Positions 26,545-36,912 of a stretch of DNA of 64,000 nt are shown piece by piece. Within the stretch, counting starts at the first letter, position 1; every line of letters starts with the position of its first letter. This DNA is from Caenorhabditis remanei (lineage: Eukaryota; Nematoda; Chromadorea; Rhabditida; Rhabditidae): the NCBI RefSeq assembly GCF_010183535.1, contig NC_071333.1, forward strand, positions 11,406,587 to 11,470,586, in the 5' to 3' direction. The translations under genes were made by a program, and so were the position numbers. The notes beneath the pieces were generated by a model. It was not told the origin of the DNA, made no database searches, and saw only the letters and a list, made by a program, of their open reading frames with translations.

Positions 26545-29500
26545 TCAACGTTTCTTGAATCTTGATAAAAACGGATTGTGGGGTACTTGAGATTGAGATC
26601 TTATGGATGTAGGTGCACCATGGTGGAAGATAGAGCGATGTAATTGATGATGGTTCGAATGATTTGTGGCCTTGTGCTCGTTCTTGTGAGAGTGAGAATG
26701 CCCTTCATGAGAGCCTGACCCGATTTCAATATTGCTGTGCTCTTCTTCTTCACTATGTGGGCCACCCAGAATATGAGGGGAGAGAACCTGAATAGCTTTA
26801 GTAGTATGCAGTAGTAAAAGTTGTAAGTAGTCAGCCTACCTCGACTAAAAACTTTTCGTCACTAGCAATTCTGGGTGATAAGATATTCGGACTCAATATC
26901 ATCACACCAATAGTTTCTGAAGATAGAACGTGAGGAGCGAGGATACCGGGACTGAGAACATCAATGACCAATGCTTCTGGAGAGAGAACTCTTGGTTCCA
27001 GGAATCTGGGTGTTAAGACTTCAGCAATCAACGCTTCTGGAGATAACACCCATGCAGTCAATGCTCTTGGGGAGAGTACTTCTGCACGGAAAGCTGTTGG
27101 AGAGAGGATTCTTGCAATTAGTGCAGATGGGGAAAGTACAGTTGCAATGAACGCACGAGGAGACAGAACATCCAGCTGAAAAATTGTTGTGGGGGCTTTT
27201 AGAAAAAAGAGGAGCTCACTTTTAGAGCTTCGGGCCTCATAATTTCCGAAACAAATGCATGTGGTGAGAGAACCATTGCTTCCATCGATACACCAAAATT
27301 GATCAGATTGGCAAACGCATGTGGCTAAATTGACTCAGATGTTTTATATTCTTCTTATTTTCTTATTACCTTCAACACCATAAACTCAACATCACCAATA
27401 TGTTCTCCTTCCGGATAATTTGGTATATTATCTCCTCCATCTGTGTCCCCACCTCCAGCTCTTTTCATTCGTTTACCAGAACCATTCCAATATGGCCATT
27501 GAGGTCTCCCTTCAGCTGCTAGTTTTCTTATTGCAGTTTCTATTCTAGCATCTCTCTCCGGTCTAGTCATGTTGGTAATTGGAATGTAGCTCGATGGATC
27601 ATCTCAAATTCAAAAATATATACTAGTTCGGAAACCGATTATTTTTACCAGCATACACTAATCGAATTTGATCTTCTGTGAGATGTGCGAATCCATTTTT
27701 CTTATACTCAGCTGATTGACTTTCAGTGAACAGCTGTCGTGCTCTTAATACAATAATAATGTTTTTATTTCTGTTAATCGGTCACTTACTTCAGCCAATT
27801 TATATCTTGTCGACTCATTTTCTGAACCATGGGGTACTGTACTTGTTCCATGAACTGCATTTCTGGTTCTATTTTTGCAAGAAGCTCTTCCATTGCCATA
27901 CCAGCACCACTCAAGTCCAAAATAGCTTCTAACATTAATTGCTGGTATCTCTGATTAGAGGAAACAATCTGAATAGTCGGATGTACTCATAAGATTCGAT
28001 TCATTACTCACATCAAAAATGTCTGGTAACGAGAAGAATCCATCTTTTTGAAACGAGAGAAGGGTTGGAGATAGAAACCGGTTCTTTGGTTTTCCCTCTG
28101 GCATTATTGAAAATATGCGAGGAGATAAGAACGAAAACTTTTTCTGTCCAACTTCAGAAGCCTGGAAAATTTAATTTTTAGTTTTTTTTCCTGCAATTTA
28201 CATTTACTTACAGAGAATTGATTGACAATGTCCACAATTTTTTGGAATGCATCATTCTCATTTTCAATTTTTGGAGCTTCACTATTGATAGGCAGTTTCA
28301 ATTGGTCAAAGACTCTGAAAATTCAGACTTATTTTGTTGCGCCCTCTTTTCCCGGTCTGTGTGGTCGGGAGTCTTGACATTGAGTCTCTCTTGTTCCACT
28401 CTCTCGCTTTCTATCGGAATGTCTCTGTCTCACAGCGATGCATACTCATAGTCCCATGTGGTCTAGTGGTTAGGATTCGTGGTTTTCACCCACGCGGCCC
28501 GGGTTCGATTCCCGGCATGGGAAGTTCTTTTTTTTATTTTTTCGATTTTCATGTCTAACTATTTATTTGTAATAACGACTACTACGGGCATCACACTACA
28601 CTCGAACTATACTTTTTTCTTCCGTTGGTCAAACTAGACAAATGTTCATTTCGTATCTATTACGGTAATTATATGCCAACAATCTGGTTTTTCATGTCCA
28701 CGTGTCATTACTCCCCATAAACTCATCTGATGAAGCACATTGCTCTATTAAAAAGTTCACGCCTGTCAATCTTAATTTCACAACACTGACCATCTATCGG
28801 TCATACTAGTTAGCTCTGGTTTGTCGTCAGACGCTAATCACGGCTAATCCCAAATGACCATAGTTGAAATGTGGCAGGGCAAGTAATTGACGCTCGCGCT
28901 CGGCTTTGAGAGAAAAAAATGAAGAAACCGGTTGGTGAGTGATCTCTGCCCTTATTGTGTTTCAAAAACGTACTTTTTGTTTTCATCGTTCATCAATTTG
29001 AAATAGCCATTGCATTTCTCAACACGAAGATAGTGATTTCGAATACGGCGGATGTTAGCCAAATGATCACGTTGGCCAGTCGGTCCTTCTGAAAACAAAA
29101 AAATTTTCGAGGAATATTTAGAAAGATGCGGTGCGGCAGATCAAAAAATCTTAATGTCAGAATTCCAATACTTTGAAATGACATGCAGAAACAAACTGAA
29201 TTACAATTGAACAGAGAATCCTATTTACATTTATTCATTCAGCAGATGCTAAAATTTTCTTTTTGATATTTCAGAGCACCTGAATAAACAAGTACGCTAA
29301 GCAATTGCAACAACGATACATTGTCCACCACGACAATTGAATTTTTCACGACATGCGTCTAATCACTTTCTCTCTATTTCACGCGCCTGCGGATAGCGTC
29401 TCCCGTCCGCCTCATTGGCTCAGTGGCAGAGCGTCTGTCTAGTAAACAGAAGGTCGCTGGTTCGATTCCAGCATGAGGCACCGAACTTTTTTTGTGTTTT

Positions 29501-30566
29501 TTCTTCTGATACACACACTAACCGACTATTCGCTGAAAGTATTTGGAAGCAAGTTTTGGCAAGTCTATCGCTGGCCTCGTAGCTGTCACATTTTGTTCTG
29601 GCTGGACTGGTTCTGAAAAATTAGAAGTATGATGTTGCTGATGCTTGATCGTCTCACCTTGAATATCTCGTTTCGATCTTGGCATCGACATGTGTCTTGG
29701 TAGTCCAAACATATTCCGTTCGACTGGATCTTCAATGACTTTTTTCAACGCATTTTCAGCTTTCTTCAAATTCCTCTGCTCTTCTAAAAACAAGTCGTAA
29801 GCTTCCATCATCTCATCTCTTCTCTTAAATCTTCTTCTTCTGCTTTGCATTTGTCGACGAATCGGATTTTGAACCCACTGATGGTGTATGGAACTATAGT
29901 AGAGGTTTGACGATGTAATTTTCTGACTCGCTTCGGGCATCTGATACTTTTTCTCCACGTAAGTACGTGACGGTGAAACATAAATTTGTTTGATAAGTGG
30001 ACGAGGCAAATCTTGAAATGATAGTCTAGGTGGAGGTCTAGTTGTGGTATAGAGTTTTGCATTTTCTCTAGCGTCTAGAACTTTGACTGCACACTTTGAT
30101 ACTGCAACCACTGTAGAGGAGTCTCTTGCACACTCTTCGAATACAATTCGTTCGATTCGTGGAAGTTCTTCTAGTGCAGAGCGGGTATGCGCCTGAAAGC
30201 AGCTATGATATGGGAAGTTGGTGAACGTAGAAAACTCATTTTGTGAAACTGAATAGACTGGTTTGAAATGACTCATTTTTATAATATAATAATTTCATAA
30301 CTTTTTTTTATATTTTACAACAGACTAAAAATACCCTACCTTGATAAGAGCCATGGTTGTTGCATACTGCCAATACTGTTGTAACTTCTTTTTGTCTATC
30401 TCGAACACTTTTGTATCTGTTTCGATCTTCTGTCCTTCCACACGTTCTTCGAACAGTTTCGCCCTCACTTGGACTAAAAACAACAGATTTTGCTCAGAAA
30501 CAATCCATAAGATTTTAAAAAAGTACCTGTGGCTACAAGAAGAACAAGTAGGAGCACAAAGTCCAT
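26545..30566 (-). CDS. Secreted MLT-10-like protein (moulting family)
   Basis: Thirteen exons on the minus strand: 30566-30527, 30473-30340, 30192-29658, 29612-29523, 29088-28974, 28314-28212, 28161-28012, 27968-27790, 27743-27649, 27602-27370, 27324-27220, 27175-26840, 26787-26545; 785 aa. The N-terminus MDFVLLLVLLVAT is a signal peptide. A basic, coiled region around residues 120-235 carries a SKR site near a putative cleavage point. The C-terminal half has the family signature of repeated (V/I)LSPxxL units, about a dozen in exon 12 (residues 594-705), and ends in a His-rich tail (706-785). MLT-10 of C. elegans is needed for moulting and its relatives are secreted to cuticle or hypodermis; the same role is inferred here. 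TTCAG at 30598-30600 may be the SL1 site. Two introns contain tRNA genes on the other strand. The final repeats are close to low complexity, so similarity there is less informative than the exon 7-11 core. Confidence 0.85.
28452..28523 (+). tRNA. tRNA-Glu (anticodon TTC)
   Basis: A 72-nt cloverleaf. The acceptor stem TCCCATG pairs with CATGGGA, the anticodon stem CGTGG/CCACG encloses loop TTTTCAC with anticodon TTC, and the T-arm CCGGG-TTCGATT-CCCGG is perfect. A run of eight T follows within 10 bases as Pol III terminator. It sits in an intron of the MLT-10-like gene on the opposite strand. Confidence 0.96.
29409..29480 (+). tRNA. tRNA-Thr (anticodon AGT)
   Basis: A 72-nt cloverleaf. The acceptor stem GCCTCAT pairs with ATGAGGC, the anticodon stem TCTGT/ACAGA encloses loop CTAGTAA with anticodon AGT, and the T-arm GCTGG-TTCGATT-CCAGC is perfect. 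Seven T follow as terminator. It lies in another intron of the same MLT-10-like gene, antisense to it. Confidence 0.96.
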
Positions 30567-32572
30567 ACATCCACAAATAAGCCTCGGCGAAATTGTTCTG
30601 AAGTGATTAAATCCGGTGAATATTTCAGATTTCAAATTTGGAAGATTGGAACAACAAGTCAATGTACTTGAATCTGTGGAAGCGTGGGAATGCAAATGAA
30701 AATAATAGTTATGAGTATAGCGGTAGGGAATTGTAATTGATATGAGGAGATGTGAGGGTTGAACGCTGTGGCCGATGCTTTTTCGCAAAACTTTTACCTG
30801 CCCATAGACATTTACGCCGGAAAACCAGTAGCCACACGGCGGCTAACCTAACGGTGCGAGAGGCGCCCGGCAAAATAATAATGCTAATCGGAAATAGTGG
30901 ACTGGACATTGTAGACATTCGACAGAGGACACCTCAGAACGGTCAGTTGATTTTAATGCGGATTTGAGCACTTGACGTGACACGTCAATAGATACAATTT
31001 TTCCATCAATCTCATTTCATTGGTTAAAAAATAGAAAAAGACAACCGGAAAAGTTCAAGATTCGATGATTGTCTGGTATAAATATATATCCAAAAAGAGG
31101 GCGGGAATATCTGTGTTCGTGAAGTCTCCACATTCAAAAAAGTGGATTAAGAGTGCAAAACGGAACACGCCGGTAGGAAATCAAAACTCTGTAATCGGTT
31201 TAATCGGACATGGGACAAGTGAGTGGACTTCCCTTTCTCATCTCACCTCTGCAATCGTGTGGACAATAGAGAGGGTTATGAAATAAAGGAAGGATCAAAA
31301 AGTAAGTTTCAAGGATAACAAAGGAAAGTGATGCAAGAAGAGAGGGAAAATAGGAGAAAACTGGGAAGCGTCTCGTTTTGCTCTGATAGTCAACGTTTTG
31401 ATGAACTCATTGGAATCCAGCGTATCCTGAGTAAAGAACAGATTGGTGTGTTTGGTAATGAATGTTGAACCAACAGATAGATTGGAAACGAAAAGTCTTA
31501 AACAGCTGGTAGTACAATTTCACGGTTTCAGATATTAGTTTCAAATATCCAATTTGAAAGCCTATACTTTTTCATTCCCATGGTTGTATACCTTCCGAAC
31601 TCTATTCAATCCGTTGCCCATTAACAGTATGTCTGTATAAAACTATGTTCAGTTTTGTCATAGATGTTGGATGCCGCGTTAGTTCAAAAACAATAGTTCA
31701 TCCCAAACTTGCATCAAAGGATTTGAAACTTATTATCCAGACGTCAAAGCTATCAGTTTCATATTAAAACTTGTTCAGAAGCATTGTCGTATTGAGGTTT
31801 TCAGTACAAATCAGTGGATGCAAGAATAATCTGATAATTGAAAAAGTAGCATGCAAACTACGCAAAATCGGAGTTCTGCACAAAACACGAATCTTTGAAA
31901 ACTAGAAAATACAGTTTTTCCTATATCCCAAAAACAACGTTTATATATGTTCATTTCACGCTCCCTTAACCATCACTATTTGAATAGAAATAAGATCAAA
32001 AGTTTAAATTTGTGTCATCTTGACTTTTAAAGATTGCCCAACGCAAGGTTATTCTTTCTATTTTGCTCCCATTAACCAGTTTCGCATCATAGTTTTCATT
32101 TTATTCAGAGATCATCGTTGAAATGTTTCTGATTCGTCTCATCATTACCGCTTTGCGCTTTTTGAAAACCCTGGTAATCCTCATTTTTTCTCCGCGCTTC
32201 CCTCACTATACGAACGTCGTCATCCATACGGCTATTGTCGCCCACGACTCGTATCGTATTATGGAGAAGAGAGAGGGGTCGTCTTTGTCTCCGTGGACGG
32301 GGGGAGGTTTCAAGGGAGACACATTTTTCTGCCCTGTGGGTCTCGAGGGGAAGAGACACACCGACAAGAGTGTACACAGGGCGGTGGAGACACAGAAAAT
32401 GCATTTACGCGGACTCCGCATCGATTAATCAATTTTCACGGTTTCTGCCCTTTTTTTGGCAGCTTTTTACCAGATTTTTCTCTTAGAAGTAGAAAAATTG
32501 TTAAATTAACTTTTTGTCTTGTGTATTTCTATTAAAAACTTTTGCTCCATCTTTGAACTCTTATTTTTTCAG
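30567..32572. other. Divergent intergenic region between MLT-10-like gene and aps-2
   Basis: No gene recognised. GC-richer patches lie near 30760-30930 and 32230-32420; both are open in several frames on both strands, which suggests regulatory DNA rather than coding sequence. Poly-T and ATTTTTTCAG immediately precede the aps-2 ATG. Confidence 0.5.
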
Positions 32573-33507
32573 ATGATCCGTTTTATCCTGATCCAAAACC
32601 GTGCCGGAAAGACTAGATTGGCCAAATGGTACATGCATTTTGATGATGATGAGAAACAAGTGAGTGGTTTTCATATTGAGTATTGATTCATGAATCAATC
32701 TCCTTTCAGAAGCTGATCGAGGAAGTACATGCATGTGTGACAGTTCGAGACGCCAAGCACACCAACTTCGTCGAGTTCCGCAACTTCAAAATTGTCTATC
32801 GTCGTTACGCCGGACTCTACTTCTGCATTTGTGTTGACATCACGGATAACAACCTTTACTACTTGGAAGCCATTCATAACTTTGTCGAGGTAAGTGTTTC
32901 AATCGGATGTTTACAGCAAAATCGTTCACCAACAAGTTTCTCACTTTTGTTTTGTGATGTGGATTAGCGCATTTCTTAAGTGGGCAGTCTATCCAAATGT
33001 AAAGCTTTAGAAACTATATGAAGAACTTTAAAAACTATATGACGTTCGGCCATGTGAAGATGTAATAGAGTACGATGAATCGTACCCTAGTGCTTCTCAC
33101 GCCTAGTACCAGCGGAATTCTATTCAGAAGTAAACTTGCAGCTTCTTCATCTTAAAAGAAAAAAACAAGTTTGTCTGCTAGCCAAACTTCCGCTAACCCG
33201 GTTGTTGCCCGAGAGATCGATTTGAAGAGAACAGTTATAACAGCTTTATGAAAATATTTTCTGAATTTTGAACCTAGTCAACTGAAACATTTAAAACCGC
33301 ATTTTTCATAGTGATGAGACCACATCAAATCAATCTTATTTTCAGGTGCTCAACGAATATTTCCACAACGTGTGCGAGCTTGACTTGGTCTTCAACTTTT
33401 ACAAAGTGTATACTGTCGTCGATGAAATGTTCCTGGCTGGTGAAATCCGTGAAACTTCTCAAACCAAAGTGCTCAAACAGCTTCTGATGCTCACTTCTCT
33501 CGAATAG
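32573..33507 (+). CDS. aps-2: AP-2 clathrin adaptor sigma subunit
   Basis: Three exons: 32573-32659, 32710-32889, 33346-33507; 142 aa, the length usual for AP-2 sigma. The start [20 protein letters not shown] and the later stretches [19 protein letters not shown] and [20 protein letters not shown] are unmistakable for the small adaptin chain. The subunit sits in the AP-2 core and, with alpha, binds acidic dileucine signals of cargo for clathrin-mediated endocytosis at the plasma membrane. The ATG follows ATTTTTTCAG directly, so the mRNA is probably SL1 trans-spliced with almost no 5' UTR. The sequence looks intact. The symbol follows C. elegans aps-2, which from memory lies in the same neighbourhood as ncr-1, asb-2 and atg-16.1. 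Confidence 0.96.
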
Positions 33508-33872
33508 GCTTCCAAATTGCAATACCGTTTGATTCGTGCTACCGATTATGTAGATATAATTTATTGATTACCGATTTTTGCCATAATTTTAATTCCCTGA
33601 ATTTCACTTGTCATTATGTTTCCGACATTTTATTTATTAGATGATAATTTATTTTCAATTTATTCCACGGTGTCATGAACGCATTTTGGGATTTCGCAAA
33701 TTATACTTCAGGCTGCCTTTAAAAATATGGAAGGAGTTTCACAACTGAAGTAAATTGGAAGTTTCAAAAATGCAGTAAGTCGTGAATCTCATGTTGGGAA
33801 ATCTGAAAAAATCATATGAACTGGACTGTTTTTCTGAATAGATTATTGCTTCGCGTTTCAGAAAGGATTTAA

Positions 33873-34622
33873 GAGACAATGTCTCGCTCAAGCCTACAGG
33901 CCATGTTACACATAAACCAAAGTGATCCGTTTTGGCTGATTTTTTGATATGTTAGTACCCTAAGAATTCTAAGAATTTTATACTATACCAGATTAGGCTC
34001 CGCCCCCTTTGACCTAGCGAAACGATCGATTGAAGTTGAAAAATGAAAATTTTTCTTTCGAAAGATAGGATCAAAATCGCTTCAGAAATGAATTGCCAGC
34101 CTTATTTTGTGCATTTTACAAGATAACAACTTTTCTCTAGCTTTCCTGCTTCATATAGAAAAAATAACTTTTTTGAAAATTTTCTCATTTTTTTCATGTT
34201 TTTTGGATTTTTCGGGTGATCGAAGTACTGTGGTCCGAAGTAAATTTATGATGATAAGAGACATATTTGTGTTGGCTATCTGAAACTACAAAGACTTGTC
34301 CCAGATTCCACTGTCTAGGTGAGTTACGATCAAAAAAGTGACGAAATTTGATGCATTTCAACGTACCCCCTTCCATGGTAAAAAATGGCTAGGTGACAAA
34401 AATTAAAAATATCTCTGATTCGAGTTATTCAGAGCTAGAATAATGCTCACACAACTTTTCAGACAATTCTGGCCATGTTTCAGTGAGTTACAGACACCTC
34501 CTCCATTTTTTCGAATCAAAAAGTTTGAGCTCTCGTAACTTTCCAGATCATAGCTCAAAATCTTAGAAACTTCAGGAAAATGGTGAAACATATTTCAACA
34601 ACACAAATAATTAGCTGAAAGT
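33873..34622 (+). repeat. Left arm of palindrome
   Basis: Pairs in reverse complement with 34737-35495. Markers shared by both arms include GGCTCCGCCCCCTTTGACCT and CTCCTCCATTTTTTCGAATC. The translated mirrored frames (minus strand 34194-34376 versus plus 34982-35164) are identical, so the arms have diverged little. Confidence 0.9.
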
Positions 34623-34736
34623 CAGTTTCTATGTTTTTGTTCAACTTTCGTTTCATTTTATATCTGCTAGCTTCATGGATCTACGAAAGTCAGCTATTCT
34701 GGCACATGAAAAACCAGAATTTTTCTTTGTAATCAA

Positions 34737-35495
34737 CTTTCAGCTAATTATTTGTGTTGTTGAAATATGTTTCACCATTTTCATGAAGTTTCTAAGATTT
34801 TGAGCTATGATCTGGAAAGTTACGAGAGCTCAAACTTTTTGATTCGAAAAAATGGAGGAGGTGTCTGTAACTCACTGAAACATGGCCAGAATTGTCTGAA
34901 AAGTTGTGTGAGCATTATTCTAGCTCTGAATAACTCGAATCAGAGATATTTTTAATTTTTGTCACCTAGCCATTTTTTACCATGGAGGGGGGTACGTTGA
35001 AATGCATCAAATTTCGTCACTTTTTTGATCGTAACTCACCTAGACAGTGGAATCTGGGACAAGTCTTTGTAGTTTCAGATAGCCAACACAAATATGTCTC
35101 TTATCATCATAAATTTACTTCGGACCACAGTACTTCGATCACCCGAAAAATCCAAAAAACATGAAAAAAATGAGAAAATTTTCAAAAAAGTGATTTTTTC
35201 TATATGAAGCAGGAAAGCTAGAGAAAAGTTGTTATCTTGTAAAATGCACAAAATAAGGCTGGCAATTCATTTCTGAAGCGATTTTGATCCTATCTTTCGA
35301 AAGAAAAATTTTCATTTTTCAACTTTAATCGATCGTTTCGGTAGGTCAAAGGGGGCGGAGCCTAATCTGGTATAGTATAAAATTCTTAGAATTCTTAGGG
35401 GACTAACATATCAAAAAATCAGCCAAAACGGATCACTTTGGTTTATGTGTAACATGGCCTGTAGGCCTATGCTCGAGGCAGTCAGAGATTGTCTC
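34737..35495 (-). repeat. Right arm of palindrome
   Basis: Reverse complement of the left arm. It carries a short extra segment near its outer end (about 35466-35486) that the left arm lacks, and isolated base changes elsewhere. Confidence 0.9.
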
Positions 35496-36912
35496 TTAAA
35501 CACAGAAAACAGTGAGTGGGTTACTTGCCGCAATCATATGTAGGTGAAGCGGAACCGTAATTCAATTTCCATCGTCCAATTTTCAAATGTTCCAACTGTA
35601 AGTAGAATGTGTTCTAAAAATATTGAGTACTCGACGGAACTGATCTCATTAGATAGATACCAAACAAATTACGTACTTGCAGGATCTGAAGGTGTTATAA
35701 AAATGGATAAGGTTGAGGTATTCCTTAAAATATCGCTTCAAGCGTCTGGTTATTTTATGAGTTGTATCGAAAAATGTTCAGTTGCGTCAAAATAGTGTCC
35801 TTTTTTAATGTTAACAAGTTTTCTCATGCTGTTTTTCTTCAATTCCAACTCACATCAGCTGATGATTACTTAACTCCCGTTTGAGAACCCTTCTTTTCAT
35901 AAAGCAAAACTCTTGAAGAGCTACTTTTGAAAATTTGACTCTGATACTCTTATATAATATTTTCTTCTGAAAAGGCATGCCGATTTCTCTAGTACGCGAC
36001 GCTTCCGTTGAATGACGTTGTTTTTGTCTGTAATTTCTTGTTTCCTCCTTCACTAGAGAAAAACCCGAAGTCTAGATGTACTTTCAGGCCAAAAAACGTA
36101 TCACTAAAATGCATACACTGATTCCAAAAATGTGTATGACGTTTACCAATTCTGCAGAAAAGTTTCAAAAATAGATAACAGGAAAAAGCTGAACCCTGAC
36201 CACATGGATACTAACCCACTCAGTCAACCTTGTGATTATCCCACCAGTGAAATCAAGAACGTTGGAAGAACCAAGAGTGATAATGTTATTTTCCTGATTG
36301 CTATGATTCATACGCTATTTCTCTCTTTTTCCGTTCCAAGATCATTCAGTAAAACTTGAAAACAGTTTCAGAAATATAAAATATCAGGCTAAATACGTGT
36401 CATCTCCCGGAACTTCATCTCGACTTATCAGGATCCCTTCTCAGTTGTGCTATTTCAGATGGTCGTAGTTAGGCCCATTTTTATTTGAAAAGTCCTATAT
36501 TTTAGCTTCACATTCTAAGAAAACAAACACTTCAACCCAAAAAACACCGACAAAGCCTTTCGGCAAGAAGAAAGAATATAACTCATCGTGTTCTCACCGG
36601 TTGCGATGAATAACTGAAGGAATAAAACTGAGAACAAAAGACTTTAAAAGAAGTTATAAACATTGAAAACTGTTATCGGTAAAGATTTGAATTTGCAAAG
36701 ACAAAGTATACAAAAATAAGTATTCGTAAGAAAACGGTCCTGAAAGATGTTTGAAATGGATTGGAAGTAGTTGGCAAAAAGAATCAAATGAAAGAAATGC
36801 TAGCCGTGTTGATAGAATATCGAATCTGTTGCGGTAATGAAGTGAATTAGGAATGAAAGCAACTTAACAAGTTAGATACAAGGGAAGTGTACATTGTTGA
36901 AAAATGAAAACA
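35496..36912. other. Intergenic, no gene recognised
   Basis: Lies between the palindrome and the 3' end of atg-16.1. It contains short open frames on both strands without similarity or splice structure. No RNA gene or repeat seen. Confidence 0.5.

Larger units (their letters stand above)
33873..35495. mobile_element. TTAA-flanked palindromic (foldback) element
   Basis: Two nearly identical inverted arms (33873-34622 and 34737-35495) enclose a spacer of about 114 bases. The element is flanked on both sides by TTAA (33869-33872 and 35496-35499), and its ends begin GAGACAAT on each strand. Arm differences are a few substitutions plus a short extra segment near the right end. There is no transposase; the longest frames are mirrored in both arms. 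TTAA duplication is the target signature of piggyBac-superfamily elements, and C. elegans has palindromic repeats named for such sites, so this is probably a non-autonomous element of that kind. It begins 366 bp downstream of the aps-2 stop. Confidence 0.85.

Noticed and set aside
32105..32535. Frames of 80-101 codons on both strands upstream of aps-2
   Set aside because: Open in at least four frames together, typical of a GC-rich promoter patch and not of a gene.
34194..35164. Mirrored 60- and 62-codon open frames as a conserved repeat-encoded peptide
   Set aside because: They are duplicated only because both lie in the arms of the palindrome; no family similarity or coding context.
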